A DNA stretch of 64,000 bases from Streptomyces sp. ST2-7A (GCF_021390475.1 NZ_JAJUWS010000028.1:27608-91607), one strand, 5' to 3'; shown: positions 32,913-42,464, counted from the first letter of the stretch. A program made the numbers and translations. The notes: generated from the letters alone by a model not told the origin.

Positions 32913-34330
32913 TGACCGAGAGTAACCGAATCTCCTTCCCGGACGGCTTCGTCTGGGGTTCGGCGACCGCCTCCTACCAGATCGAGGGCGGCGCCCGGGA
33001 GGGCGGCCGGACCGCCTCCATCTGGGACACCTTCAGCCACACCCCCGGTAGGGTCCTCGCCGGCGACACCGGCGACGTGGCCTGCGACCACTACCACCGG
33101 TGGCAGGAGGACATCGAGCTGATGAGCGAGCTGGGCCTGGGCGCCTACCGCTTCTCGATCGCCTGGACCCGGGTCCAGCCCACCGGTCGCGGCCCCGCCG
33201 TCCAGGCCGGCCTGGACTTCTACCGACGCCTGGTCGACGGTCTGCTGGAGCGCGGCATCACGCCGGTGGCGACCCTCTACCACTGGGACCTCCCGCAGGA
33301 GTTGGAGGACGCCGGTGGCTGGCCCGCCCGGGAGACCGCCGAGCGGTTCGCCGAGTACGCCCGCTTGGCCGGTGAGGCGCTGGGCGACCGGGTGGGCATG
33401 TGGACCACCCTCAACGAGCCCTGGTGCAGCGCGTACCTGGGTTACGGCTCCGGCGTGCACGCCCCGGGGCGCACCGAGCCGGAGTCCGTGCTGCGCGCCG
33501 CGCACCACCTCAACCTCGGCCACGGCCTCGCCGTGCAGGCGCTGCGCGACGTCCTGCCGCGCGACGCCCAGTGCTCCATCACCCTCAACCCGGCGGTGGT
33601 GCGCTCCGCGAGCGACTCGGAGGCCGACCTCGACGCGGCCCGCCGCATCGACGCCCTGCAGAACCGCATCTTCACCGGCCCGCTCCTGGACGGCGCGTAC
33701 CCCGAGGACCTGCGCCGGGACACCGCCCGGGTCAGCGACTGGTCCTTCGTGCGCGACGGCGACGAGGCGACCATCAACCAGCCGCTGGACTTCATCGGCA
33801 TCAACTACTACAACCCGGTGCTGGTCTCCGCCTCCCAGCCGGGCTCGGCCAACGCGAAGAACGACGGTCACGGCGTCTCCACGCACTCCCCGTGGGTGGG
33901 CTCCGAGGACGTGGAGTTCCTCGAACAGCCCGGCAAGAAGACCGAGATGGGGTGGCCGATCGACGCCACCGGACTGACCGAGCTGCTGCTGCGCTTCCAC
34001 CGCGAGGCGCCGGGCGTGCCGCTGTACATCACCGAGAACGGCGCCGCGTTCGACGACAAGCCGGACGCCTCGGGAGCGGTCCACGACCCCGACCGCATCG
34101 AGTACCTGCACGACCACCTGACGGCCGTGCACTCGGCGATGGAGCAGGGCGCCGACGTCCGCGGCTACTTCCTGTGGTCGCTGCTGGACAACTTCGAGTG
34201 GGCCTACGGGTACAGCAAGCGGTTCGGCATGGTGCACGTGGACTTCGACACGCTGCAGCGCACGCCCAAGTCCAGTGCCCGCTGGTACGCGAAGGCGATC
34301 GCCACCGGGGAGCTGCCGGCCCCGGAGTGA
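32912..34330 (+). CDS. bglC: BglC, GH1 beta-glucosidase
   Basis: 472 aa from ATG 32912. Family GH1 throughout: FPDGFVWGSATASYQIEG at the N-terminus, acid/base Glu in TTLNEPWCSAYLG (about residue 173), nucleophile Glu in LYITENGAAFDD (about 377), and the C-terminal YFLWSLLDNFEWAYGYSKRFG. No signal peptide, so it splits imported cellobiose to glucose inside the cell. It follows cebEFG and carries its own CebR-like box, as in other streptomycetes. Confidence 0.93.
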   Translation: MTESNRISFPDGFVWGSATASYQIEGGAREGGRTASIWDTFSHTPGRVLAGDTGDVACDHYHRWQEDIELMSELGLGAYRFSIAWTRVQPTGRGPAVQAGLDFYRRLVDGLLERGITPVATLYHWDLPQELEDAGGWPARETAERFAEYARLAGEALGDRVGMWTTLNEPWCSAYLGYGSGVHAPGRTEPESVLRAAHHLNLGHGLAVQALRDVLPRDAQCSITLNPAVVRSASDSEADLDAARRIDALQNRIFTGPLLDGAYPEDLRRDTARVSDWSFVRDGDEATINQPLDFIGINYYNPVLVSASQPGSANAKNDGHGVSTHSPWVGSEDVEFLEQPGKKTEMGWPIDATGLTELLLRFHREAPGVPLYITENGAAFDDKPDASGAVHDPDRIEYLHDHLTAVHSAMEQGADVRGYFLWSLLDNFEWAYGYSKRFGMVHVDFDTLQRTPKSSARWYAKAIATGELPAPE

Positions 34331-34795
34331 TCCGCGGCCGGGTGGTCCCGTGAACGCTCACGGGCCCGACGGGTGCGGCGCGGGGTCCTCCCCGATCCCG
34401 CGCCGTGCCGGTCGTGTCGATCCGGGGTGACGCCGAGGCGCGCCCGGACATGTCGATGGCCCGGTCGCGCCCGCCGGAGGGTGCGGGCGGGCCCTCGACA
34501 CGTCCGGGACGGTGCCGTCGGATCGGCGGTCCGGTCCGGCGGGTCCGGGCAGGTCCGGGCAGGTCCGGCGGGTCTCGGAAGCGACCCGGCGTCGGATCGC
34601 GGGGGCCGGGCCACGACCGGGCCGGGCTCCCGCCGGGGCCCGGCGCGGGAGCAGCGGGCGGGACCGGCCGGCATCCGGCCCGCGACCACGCTCCCCAGCG
34701 GGGGCGGGCGTCGCGGGCCCGCCGGGATCGGGCACCGGTGGCGACACCCCACGGCGCGCGGCCGACCGACACCGCCCGACGGCGGTCAGGCGTCG
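34331..34795. other. 465-bp intergenic region with a hairpin after bglC
   Basis: No gene seen. CCCGTGA (34347-34353) pairs with TCACGGG (34358-34364) as a likely bglC terminator. A GTCCGGGCAG unit is imperfectly repeated near 34545-34570. The rest is plain high-GC spacer between convergent genes. Confidence 0.5.
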
Positions 34796-36184
34796 TCAGG
34801 CTCTGGCGCGGCGACGAACGGCTCGGTGCCGTCCGCCGTCCCGGCCGGTGGCCCGCCCGTCACGGGAGAGCCACACCCGGATCTCCGCGCCGCCGAGCAC
34901 CGACTGCCCGACCCTCACGTCTCCGCCGGTGGACTCCGCGACCCGGCGCACGATGTCCAGGCCGAGCCCGGTGGAGCCGGGTCCGCCGTCCCCGTGCCCC
35001 CGGGCCAGCGCCGCGTCGGGGTCCGGGATGCCGGGGCCGGCGTCGGAGACCAGCACGATCACCGCGTTGCTGCCGTCGCCGCTGTGCACGTCCACCGCGA
35101 ACGCGGTGCCCTCGGGGGTGTGTCGGAAGATGTTGCCGAGCATCGCGTCGATGGCCGCGACCAGTTCGGTGCGGGGGACCGGCACCCGGGCCGACCCGTC
35201 CAGACCCGCCGTGCGGACCTCCCGGCCCTCGTCCTCGGCCAGCGCCGACCAGAAGTCCATGCGCTCGCGGATCATCTCGGCGACGTCGGTGTCCTCCACC
35301 GGGACGGTGCCCCGGCCCTCCGGCAGCGCGGTGCGGTGTTCGCGGGCGGTCTCGATGATGACGTCGACCTCGCGTTCGAGTTTGTCGACGGCCTGCCGGG
35401 TCTGGTCGGCGGCGGTTCCCTCACCGAGGGAGGCGGCGTTGAGCCGCAGCACGGTCAGCGGGGTGCGCAGGCGGTGCGAGAGGTCGGCGGCCATCTCCCG
35501 TTCCCCGGCGAGGAGTCCGGCGACCTGACGGGCCATGGCGTTGAAGGCGGAGGCGGCCAGCCTCAGTTCGTCCGGCCCCTGTTCGGGGACGCGTACCCCC
35601 AGCCGGCCCTCCCCCAGCCGGCGGGCGGCGGCGGCCAGGTCCTCGGCGGGTCGCACCATGCGGCGGCCGAGGCGGTCGGCGACGGCCACCGAGCCGATGA
35701 TCAACGCCAGACCGACGGCGGCCAGGACCAGCCAGGCGGTGCCCACGCCGGCGGAGAGTTCACCGTTGGGGACGAACACCTCGACGACCGCGATCATGCC
35801 GCCCTCCACCGCGATCGGCTGGAGCAGGGCGACACCGCCGTCCACCGAGAGGGACACCGCGCGGCCGTCGCGAACCGTGGCGGCGATGTCGGCCCCCGTG
35901 ACCCGCGAGCCGCCGATGATGCCGGGGTTCTCCGACCACTCCTCCGGCAGGTGCAGGGCGATGCGCTGCCCGGCCCCCGCCTCGGTGCTGGCCACCGCGC
36001 GTTCGAGCTGGTCCCGGTCGGAGGTGATGGCCAGCGCCGGACCGATGGCGGCGGCCTGGCGTTCGGCGTTGCTCAACGCCCGGTCGTTGGCCATCTGTTG
36101 GATAACCATGCCGAGCGGCACCGCGAACGCCACCACGACCATGGAGGTGACGGCGAGGGCGATGCGCACCAGGGCCCATCTCAT
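34796..36184 (-). CDS. Sensor histidine kinase with HAMP domain
   Basis: 462 aa. Two membrane helices (about 5-25 and 145-168) flank an extracytoplasmic sensor of about 120 aa. A HAMP segment (DRLGRRMVRPAEDLAAAARR), the HisKA helix with phospho-acceptor in MAADLSHRLRTPLTVL (His about 255), and the HATPase domain with N-box DAMLGNIFRHTPEG and G-boxes VSDAGPGIPDP and GSTGLGLDIV follow. The start overlaps the response regulator stop (ATGA), so the two are one operon. The stimulus is unknown. The Arg-rich tail is not conserved. Confidence 0.92.
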   Translation of the reverse strand: MRWALVRIALAVTSMVVVAFAVPLGMVIQQMANDRALSNAERQAAAIGPALAITSDRDQLERAVASTEAGAGQRIALHLPEEWSENPGIIGGSRVTGADIAATVRDGRAVSLSVDGGVALLQPIAVEGGMIAVVEVFVPNGELSAGVGTAWLVLAAVGLALIIGSVAVADRLGRRMVRPAEDLAAAARRLGEGRLGVRVPEQGPDELRLAASAFNAMARQVAGLLAGEREMAADLSHRLRTPLTVLRLNAASLGEGTAADQTRQAVDKLEREVDVIIETAREHRTALPEGRGTVPVEDTDVAEMIRERMDFWSALAEDEGREVRTAGLDGSARVPVPRTELVAAIDAMLGNIFRHTPEGTAFAVDVHSGDGSNAVIVLVSDAGPGIPDPDAALARGHGDGGPGSTGLGLDIVRRVAESTGGDVRVGQSVLGGAEIRVWLSRDGRATGRDGGRHRAVRRRARA

Positions 36185-36927
36185 GCGGAGCGACCCCGGT
36201 CGGGGGGCGGCGCGGCGGGTTCGGCACCGGGTCCGGTGCCCGCCGGTGGCTCGAGCTTGACCCCGACCCCGCGCAGGGTGTGCAGGTAACGGGGACGGGC
36301 CGCGGTCTCGCCGAGCTTGCGGCGCAGCCAGGAGAGGTGGACGTCGATGGTCTGGTCGTCACCGTAGGACTGGCGCCAGACCTCGGAGAGGAGTTCCTTG
36401 CGGGAGACCACCACGCCGGGGCGTTGGGCGAGGAAGGCCAGCAGGTCGAACTCGCGTCGGGTCAGGTCCAGTTGTGTTCCGTCCAGCTGGGCCCGGCGAC
36501 GTTGCGGGTCGACCACCAGGCCGCCCACCCGGACCACCCCGTCGCGGGGGACGGCCGGCCCACCGGCCCCGGCGCGCCGCAGCACCGCCGCCATGCGGGC
36601 GGAGAGGTGGTCCACGGAGAACGGTTTGACCAGGTAGTCGTCGGCGCCGGCGTTGAGCAACCGGATGATCTCGGTCTCGTCGTCCCGGGCGGTGGCGATG
36701 ATGACAGGGATGTTCGTGAGCCCGCGCAGCATCTTCAACGCCTCGGACCCGTCGAGGTCGGGGAGCCCCAGGTCCAGGATCACCAGATCGAAGTCGAGTT
36801 GGGCCACCTCGCGCAACGCCTCGAGGGCGGTGCCGACGCTGCGGACGGTGTGGGAGGCATCGGTCAGATGCCGGATGAGAGCGGAGCGGACGAAGGGATC
36901 GTCCTCGACCACAAGCACATGTGCCAT
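36181..36927 (-). CDS. OmpR-family response regulator
   Basis: 248 aa from ATG 36927 (MAHVLVVEDDPFVRSAL); GTG 36936 would add three residues. The receiver domain has the phospho-acceptor Asp in DLVILDLGLPDLDG, Thr/Ser in IIATARD and Lys in YLVKPFS. The winged-helix C-terminal domain reads LTRREFDLLAFLAQRPGVVV, then TIDVHLSWLRRKLGE. Cognate partner is the downstream overlapping kinase. It is divergent to a small membrane protein only about 27 bp away, which it may control. Confidence 0.92.
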   Translation of the reverse strand: MAHVLVVEDDPFVRSALIRHLTDASHTVRSVGTALEALREVAQLDFDLVILDLGLPDLDGSEALKMLRGLTNIPVIIATARDDETEIIRLLNAGADDYLVKPFSVDHLSARMAAVLRRAGAGGPAVPRDGVVRVGGLVVDPQRRRAQLDGTQLDLTRREFDLLAFLAQRPGVVVSRKELLSEVWRQSYGDDQTIDVHLSWLRRKLGETAARPRYLHTLRGVGVKLEPPAGTGPGAEPAAPPPDRGRSA

Positions 36928-36953
36928 GCGCGGCACCGTACGCCATTAGAGTG

Positions 36954-37592
36954 ATGTGGATGCAACGTCATCTGGTGCACACCGCCGCGTGGGTGGTCAG
37001 CACGGCCCTGGCCGTGACCCTCACGTGGTGGGGGGTGGGTTCCGTGCTCCGGGGGACGGTCTACGATCCGCCGCAGGCGGCCCGGGTGACCGATCCACCG
37101 CGCTGGCAGGAGGCCGGTGACGACCATCCCGACGCCTCCTCGACCCATCGCCCCAAACCCTCCGCCGATGCCTCACCGGATCCGTCGGATGATGGCGAGG
37201 GGGGAGATCCCGGGGAGGACGAAAGCCCCGGTGACGATGAGGGGCGGGATTCGGGGGGAACCGGGGGTACCGGTGCGACCGGGGCCTCGCACAACGGGCG
37301 CTCCTCCGGCGACGGGGAGGACGACGGCGCCTCCGGCACCGATGACGACGGGGTCGAGCGAGCGGACCACGGCTCGGTGCGCTCGGTGAAGACCGACGGC
37401 GGCCGGGTCGTCTTCGACCTGCACCCCGCCACCTGCGAGTTGGTCTCCGCCACCCCCGAGCCGGGGTGGGAGATGCAGACCTGGTCGCACGAGGTGTGGA
37501 TCCGGGTGACCTTCTCCACCTCCTCCCGCTCGCTGTCGGTGTTCTGTGTCTGGAACGGTCACCCGCCCCGGATCGACCTGCACGAGGAGTGA
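36954..37592 (+). CDS. Membrane-anchored protein with long acidic linker
   Basis: 212 aa from ATG 36954; GTG 36951 and ATG 36960 are also in frame. One N-terminal membrane helix (LVHTAAWVVSTALAVTLTWW), then a disordered D/G/S/E-rich linker (about residues 45-135), then a small extracellular domain with two cysteines (HPATCELVSATPEPGWEMQT and LSVFCVWNGHPP). TAGAGT just upstream could be a -10 for a leaderless transcript. The tight divergent pairing with the two-component system suggests a linked function such as envelope sensing, but that is inference. Confidence 0.7.
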   Translation: MWMQRHLVHTAAWVVSTALAVTLTWWGVGSVLRGTVYDPPQAARVTDPPRWQEAGDDHPDASSTHRPKPSADASPDPSDDGEGGDPGEDESPGDDEGRDSGGTGGTGATGASHNGRSSGDGEDDGASGTDDDGVERADHGSVRSVKTDGGRVVFDLHPATCELVSATPEPGWEMQTWSHEVWIRVTFSTSSRSLSVFCVWNGHPPRIDLHEE

Positions 37593-37625
37593 CCCGCCGC
37601 TCCGGACGCCGACCGGTTCGGGCGG

Positions 37626-38552
37626 TCAGCCGAAGGTGCCCGGCGGCGGGGCCGGCGAGGCGGCGGCGTCCGCGTCGGTCAGCGGGCGGGCCCCGGCCAG
37701 GAAGTCCCGCAGATCCGCTCCGGACAGCACCCGCCCGGCGGTCGGCCCGGCGGCGTTGCGTCGGGACAACTCGGCCACGGGCAGCGGGACGTCGGCCGCC
37801 GCCAGCACGGCGTTGCCGAACCGCCGGCCGCGCAGCACCGCCGGTTCGGCGGCCAGGCAGACCTCGGCGAACCGGGCGGTCACCGCCGCCACCCGGGCCC
37901 GCAGGTGGGTCAACGGCGGGCCGTCGGTGAGGTTGACGGCCAGGGTCCCGGTCGGGCGCAGCACCCGGCGAACGGCGTCGACGAACTCCACTCCGGTGCA
38001 GTGGGCGGGGGTGCGGGCGCCGTCGAAGACGTCGGCGACGACGAGGTCCGCGGAGTTCTCCGGGAGCCGTTCCAGCAACTCCCTGGCGTCCAGCGCGCGG
38101 ACCCGGATCCGCGCGCCCCGGGGCAGGGGCAGGTGTTCGCGGACGAACTCGGTCAGTCGCACGTCCGGTTCGGCCACCTGCTGGGTGGATCGGGGGCGGG
38201 TGGCGGCCAGGTAGCGGGGCAGGGTGAGGGCGCCGCCGCCCAGGTGCACGGCGTCCAGGGGCCGGCCGGGCGGTGCCGCGAGGTCTATGACGTGGCCGAG
38301 TCGGCGCTGATAGGAGAAGACCAGGCGGTGCGGGTCGTCGGGATCGACGTGGGACTGCGGGGCGCCGTCCACCCGCAGTTCCCGGGCGCGGGGGCGGTCG
38401 GGGTCCGGGACCAGGACGGCGAGGCCGCCGGCCACGGGGGCGCCGTCGGGCGGGGTGCCGGTCGCGGTGCCCGCCTCGGCCGGGCCGGTCGATCCACCGG
38501 GGGCGCTCCCCCGCCGGCGTCGGCCGCCGGTTCCGCCGCGTCGTGCTGCCAT
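37626..38552 (-). CDS. Spermidine-synthase-like methyltransferase-fold protein
   Basis: 308 aa. SpeE-like Rossmann core: AVHLGGGALTLPRYLAATRP, then EPDVRLTEFVREHLPLP, and DLVVADVFDGARTPAHCTG. The nucleotide-binding GGGA motif and acidic ligand position are present, but the full polyamine-synthase gate-keeping motif is not clear. Actinobacteria carry many such fused or stand-alone spermidine synthase-like proteins of unproven activity. The N-terminal 45 residues are a basic Gly/Arg tail. Confidence 0.75.
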   Translation of the reverse strand: MAARRGGTGGRRRRGSAPGGSTGPAEAGTATGTPPDGAPVAGGLAVLVPDPDRPRARELRVDGAPQSHVDPDDPHRLVFSYQRRLGHVIDLAAPPGRPLDAVHLGGGALTLPRYLAATRPRSTQQVAEPDVRLTEFVREHLPLPRGARIRVRALDARELLERLPENSADLVVADVFDGARTPAHCTGVEFVDAVRRVLRPTGTLAVNLTDGPPLTHLRARVAAVTARFAEVCLAAEPAVLRGRRFGNAVLAAADVPLPVAELSRRNAAGPTAGRVLSGADLRDFLAGARPLTDADAAASPAPPPGTFG

Positions 38553-38820
38553 CGGACCAGTATGCGGGTGCCGCGCGGCGGTGTGTCCGGCCGGCCGCGG
38601 CGACGGTCGGGACCGGGGCGCCGGGTCGTCGGGGACGAACGGCGCGCCGGGTCCCGGACCGTCGCCGCGGCCGGCCGGGTCTCGGGGTGGGGAGGCGGAG
38701 CGGGTGGCGCCGACCGCGCGGGGCCGGGGCGTGCCCCGGGCGTGCGGCCGGGGGAACGGCGCGGGGACGCACCGGAACCCGGGGAGGCGCGCCGGTACAC
38801 GGAACGCGCGGTGCCGACGG

Positions 38821-39300
38821 TCAGTGCCGGCAGCGGTCCAGGGCGTCCAGGGTGCGGGTGGCCCGGCGCAGGGCCTCCCGGAGGCGGTCCGGGCAGGTGG
38901 CTCCCGAGCCGGCGCCCTCCGGCGCGATCAACCAGCCGGTGCCGGTGGCCGGTAGCCGGTCGGCTCCCGGGACCGGGGCCGGGGCGCAGGCACTGCCCGG
39001 CAGTTCCCATCGCTCGGCGGTGCCCGGGGGAACGAGGAAACCGAGGGTCCCGCCCGTCGCGTCGTACAGGACGGGCCCCAGTTCCTCGCCGAGCCTGAGC
39101 AGGTCCACCGCCTCCAGACCGGTGCGGGTGGGGACGGTGACCAGGTCGTGGTCGGCCGCCGGGGCGTGGCGGAACCGTGTGCCGGACACGGCGGCGCCGT
39201 GCCCGGGGCACGGTTCCGCGGGCGGGTCTGACGGGTGTCGGAGCACGGTCCCGGAAGGACGGTGACCGGCTGCCGTACCGGCCGGACGGTGATCGAGCAT
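38821..39300 (-). CDS. Hypothetical 159-aa protein
   Basis: Starts at ATG 39300 behind GAGGAGG. The N-terminal 45 residues are low-complexity (G, P, H, A, R). The rest has a folded core: TGLEAVDLLRLGEELGPVLY, ATGGTLGFLVPPG and ATGTGWLIAPEGAG, with a final Arg-rich helix. It resembles small proteins annotated near primase/polymerase-like families in Streptomyces, but I cannot assign it. No membrane segment. Confidence 0.55.
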   Translation of the reverse strand: MLDHRPAGTAAGHRPSGTVLRHPSDPPAEPCPGHGAAVSGTRFRHAPAADHDLVTVPTRTGLEAVDLLRLGEELGPVLYDATGGTLGFLVPPGTAERWELPGSACAPAPVPGADRLPATGTGWLIAPEGAGSGATCPDRLREALRRATRTLDALDRCRH

Positions 39301-39484
39301 GGGGGCCTCCTCGCGCCGTCCGGGCGCCCACGGCCCGGGCGCCCGTTTCACCCCGTACAACGCGGGCCGGCGTCAAGGGCTACGGCTCGAAGACCCCGTA
39401 AAGGGTGGCGCTTCATGGCGAATTACGAGTCGGATGTCCGCCTTGTCACCAAATTTGGCAGTAAAACAGACTCCTCCCCGCTCC

Positions 39485-39506
39485 GCCCGGACGGTACCGT
39501 CCGGGC
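39485..39506. promoter_or_regulatory. 22-bp perfect palindrome abutting a start codon
   Basis: Arms GCCCGGACGGT and ACCGTCCGGGC meet at 39495/39496 and end one base before the ATG at 39507. It occupies the place of a ribosome binding site. Candidates: operator for autoregulation, or a hairpin that controls translation. A second palindrome, CCAAATTTGG, lies at 39449-39458. Confidence 0.55.
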
Positions 39507-40970
39507 ATGGCGTCGAAACCATCCGCAACCGGGGAATCACGGAGAGCTTCCGTCGGTGCCGCCGGAAGGGCGCCCGTACCGAACACCGTCTTCCGCGCGT
39601 TGCGCGGCGGCCGCTCACCGGGGGAGTTCGCCTCGGAGGTTCGCCGGGCCGCCCGGCGGATCGGCGAGCACGTCTCCTGCGACGCCCGCTACATCGGACG
39701 GGTGGAGTCCGGGGAGATCCGCTGCCCCAACTATGCCTACGAGCGGGTCTTCGCGCACATGTTCCCCGGCCGGGATCTGACCGACCTGGGGTTCTCACCC
39801 CGTGCGTCGGTGCGGGGCCGGGCCTCCCGGGACCGGGACCGCGGGTGGGACGCCCCCGGCCCGCCACCGGCGGGACCGGAGGAACCACCGGGTTCCCGGG
39901 AAGTCGCCGGGGACCCGCGAGAGGACGGGAGGAGCGACGTGCTGCGTCGTGCGTTCATGACCGGTGGCCCGGTCGCCGTGGCGTCCCTGGCCCCACTGGG
40001 GGTCGTCGGACTCGGTGCCCGGGCGACCGCGGCCGGCCCCGCCGGCGTCGGGGGTTCGGACGCCGCCGCCGTGGAGAGGGCCGTGCGGGAGATCCGTCTG
40101 CTGGACGACCGGCAGGGGGCCGGCGACCTGCTCGGCCGGGCCGCCGAGCAGCTGCGCCTGGCCTGGGAACTCGTGGACTCCGGCGCCCGGGACCCGGCGG
40201 TGGACGAGCGGCTGCGCTCCGGCACCGGCGAGCTGGCGATCTCGGTCGGCTGGCTGGCCCACGACTCCGGCCGGCTCGGCACGGCCCGCGAACACTACGA
40301 CGAGGCGCTGGCCTGCGCCCGGTGGTCCGGCGACGCCGCGCTGGAGGCGCACGCCTTCTGCAATCTGGCCTTCCTGGCCAGGGACGCGAACCGACCGCGC
40401 GAGGCGGTTCGCGCCGCCCGGGCGGGGCAACAGGCCGCCCGCCGGGTGTGCTCCCCACGGCTGCGCGCCCTGCTCCTGCTCCGGGAGGCCGGGGGATGGG
40501 CCCGACTGGGCGACCGTCGTGCCTGCGAGGAGGCGCTCGCCGGCGCCGAGGCCGCGCACCCGGGTGCCGACCGCACGGACGGGGACCCGGAGTGGATGTC
40601 CTTCTTCGGCGACGCCGAGTTCGCCGGGCTGCGCGCGCAGTGCTGGGCGGCGCTCGGGGAGCCGAAGCGCGCGGCGGAATCCGCCCGGCAGGCGGTGGAA
40701 CTCCAGGACCCGCACTTCGTCCGGAACATCGCCCTGTTCTCGGCCACCCTCGCCGAGCAGTTGGCGCGGGCCGGCGAGCCGCGCGAGGCGGCGCTCACGG
40801 CACTGGACGCGGTGGATTCGCTGGGGCGGGTCCATTCGGCCCGGGTCCGGGAGATCGTCGGACGCACCGTGGAGGTGCTGGAGCCGCACCGCTCACTGCC
40901 GGAACCGGCCCTGCTGCTCGAGCGGTACCGGACCCTGCGACCGCCGGCCCCCCGGACCGCTCCGGCCTGA
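39507..40970 (+). CDS. XRE-like regulator with TPR-type C-terminus
   Basis: 487 aa. Residues about 28-95 resemble the helix-turn-helix region of Streptomyces regulators that pair an unusual HTH with a TPR array (PNTVFRALRGGRSPGEFASE, CDARYIGRVESGEIRCPN). A linker (100-145) with a possible twin-arginine-like LRRAFMTGG stretch precedes an all-helical repeat region (about 185-470; GTAREHYDEALACARWSG). It may be related to BldD-target regulators of development such as BdtA; this is a weak guess. There is no visible ribosome binding site: a perfect palindrome fills that position. Confidence 0.72.
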   Translation: MASKPSATGESRRASVGAAGRAPVPNTVFRALRGGRSPGEFASEVRRAARRIGEHVSCDARYIGRVESGEIRCPNYAYERVFAHMFPGRDLTDLGFSPRASVRGRASRDRDRGWDAPGPPPAGPEEPPGSREVAGDPREDGRSDVLRRAFMTGGPVAVASLAPLGVVGLGARATAAGPAGVGGSDAAAVERAVREIRLLDDRQGAGDLLGRAAEQLRLAWELVDSGARDPAVDERLRSGTGELAISVGWLAHDSGRLGTAREHYDEALACARWSGDAALEAHAFCNLAFLARDANRPREAVRAARAGQQAARRVCSPRLRALLLLREAGGWARLGDRRACEEALAGAEAAHPGADRTDGDPEWMSFFGDAEFAGLRAQCWAALGEPKRAAESARQAVELQDPHFVRNIALFSATLAEQLARAGEPREAALTALDAVDSLGRVHSARVREIVGRTVEVLEPHRSLPEPALLLERYRTLRPPAPRTAPA

Positions 40971-40974
40971 CCGA

Positions 40975-41027
40975 CCCGGCCCGACCACCGGAGCCCGACC
41001 ACCGGGGTCGCCCGCGGTCGGGCCGGG
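40975..41027. terminator. Bidirectional hairpin between convergent genes
   Basis: CCCGGCCCGACC (40975-40986) and GGTCGGGCCGGG (41016-41027) form a 12-bp stem between the regulator (stop 40970) and the phosphatase gene (stop 41039). Confidence 0.6.
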
Positions 41028-41038
41028 GGCCGGGCGGG

Positions 41039-41635
41039 TCAGCCAAGGTGACCGGTGTCGTTCCAGCGCTCGATGGCGGGGGCCCCGTAGGCCCACCCCA
41101 GCACCGACAGGGAGGCCGGGTCGAGACGGATGTGCGCCGCGAAGGCGGGGTCCATGCCCAACCAGCGCGCCCCCAGCGTGCGCAGGATGTGGCCGTGCGC
41201 GAAGAGCAGCACGTCCCGCCCGCCGTCCCGGGCCGCCTCGACCACCCGATCGGCCCGCTCGGCCATGTTCGCGAGGGTCTCACCGTCGGTGACGCCGTCC
41301 CGCCAGATCAGCCAGTCCGCGCCGCGCCGGTCCCGGATCTCGTCCGGGGTCAGGCCCTCCTCGGCCCCGTAGTCCCACTCCATCAGGTCGTCCACGGGGC
41401 GGGCCCCGGTTCCGAAGCCCGCCAGTTCGCAGGTCTCCCGGGCCCGGGAGAGAGGGCTGGTCCACACCTCGGTGTCGGACAGGCCGTTCCACGGGGGGCG
41501 ACGCAACCGTTCACCCAGCCGTTCGGCGTCGGCACGGCCCGCGTCCAGGAGGGGGACGTCCGTGCGGCCGGTGTGCCGCCCGGCCACGGACCAGGCGGTC
41601 CGTCCGTGTCGCACCAGCAGGATGCGTGCCGTCAT
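41039..41635 (-). CDS. Histidine phosphatase (phosphoglycerate-mutase superfamily)
   Basis: 198 aa. Catalytic RHG motif in ILLVRHGRTAWS at the N-terminus, the acid/base Glu in MEWDYGAEEG, and the second His in VLLFAHGHILRTLG. Family members hydrolyse phosphate esters (for example acid phosphatase, cobalamin or sugar phosphatase); the substrate is not set by sequence. Divergent from a small unknown gene at 41924. Confidence 0.88.
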   Translation of the reverse strand: MTARILLVRHGRTAWSVAGRHTGRTDVPLLDAGRADAERLGERLRRPPWNGLSDTEVWTSPLSRARETCELAGFGTGARPVDDLMEWDYGAEEGLTPDEIRDRRGADWLIWRDGVTDGETLANMAERADRVVEAARDGGRDVLLFAHGHILRTLGARWLGMDPAFAAHIRLDPASLSVLGWAYGAPAIERWNDTGHLG

Positions 41636-41923
41636 CGCTTCTTCCCGTCCGTCGCGTCCCGGTTCCCCGATCCCGTCCGGCCGGCGCGCCGGGCCCGCCG
41701 ACCGGATGGGCCGTTCCGATCATCATCACCCATGGCGGAGGCGCGGGCACGAGGGGGTTCCCCGCCCCGCCGCCCCGCCGGGAACCGGAATCCGGCACTC
41801 CCGCCGGCCGGGGGGCGAGCCGTAGACTGCGATGTCGGGCCCCGGTCGGAGGGGCCCGGGCCGATGGCCACGCGGCGCCGCGCGGTCGTACCGCAGCAGC
41901 CCCGTGAGGAGGCGGATCGCACC

Positions 41924-42301
41924 GTGACCCAGCCCGGTGAGAGGGCGGAGAGTTCCACGCCCCGACCGACACGGCCCCGGTTCCGCAAACCGGCGTCGCT
42001 GACCTTCGAGCCCCCGATGGCGTCCGTGGACGCCGAGCACTTCTTCGGCCTGGAGTCCCTCGCCGACCCGGAGGAACTGCTGGCACGGGCGACGGACCTG
42101 GCGATCGCCTTTCGGGAGGCCGCCGACCGGGCCGTGGAGTACCAGGCGATGGCGGCGGCCCGGCTGACCGATCCGCGCCGCTTCGACCGGCTCACCGACG
42201 CGGCGCTGGCCGAACGGGCGGAGTGGACCGAGGACTACGCGCGACGGATGGTGGACTTCGGTCGGCGGCTCGAGCGGGGCGACCCGGACGAGGAGGAGTG
42301 A
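41924..42301 (+). CDS. Hypothetical 125-aa helical protein
   Basis: GTG 41924 with AGGAGGCGG 8-9 nt upstream; the open frame extends far upstream, but only this part has a ribosome binding site. The N-terminus is Thr/Pro/Arg-rich. From residue 30 it reads ASVDAEHFFGLESLADPEEL, then AREAADRA-type amphipathic helices and an acidic end (RGDPDEEE). It may form a coiled coil. Family not recognised; it precedes tRNA-Lys by 163 bp. Confidence 0.55.
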   Translation: MTQPGERAESSTPRPTRPRFRKPASLTFEPPMASVDAEHFFGLESLADPEELLARATDLAIAFREAADRAVEYQAMAAARLTDPRRFDRLTDAALAERAEWTEDYARRMVDFGRRLERGDPDEEE

Positions 42302-42464
42302 CCGCGCCGGGCGGATCGGGGCCTCCCCGCACCCCGACGTCCCGCACCCCCGTACCGCCGCGCCATGCGGCGGCGGCCGGGTCGCGACGCAGGTCACAGC
42401 CCTGTGCGGCGGAATCGATTTTCGCCCCGCGCGCCCCGGGTGCTACAGTCTTCCCTGTCACCAG

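Noticed and set aside
30734..34237. A 1167-codon open frame antisense to cebF, cebG and bglC
   Set aside because: Shadow frame caused by high GC3 of the real genes; no start site, domain or codon bias, and the sense genes are unmistakable.
39299..41923. Long plus-strand frame running through the XRE/TPR regulator into the 125-aa gene
   Set aside because: Only the last part (from GTG 41924) has a ribosome binding site and sensible protein; the rest is a shadow of the regulator.
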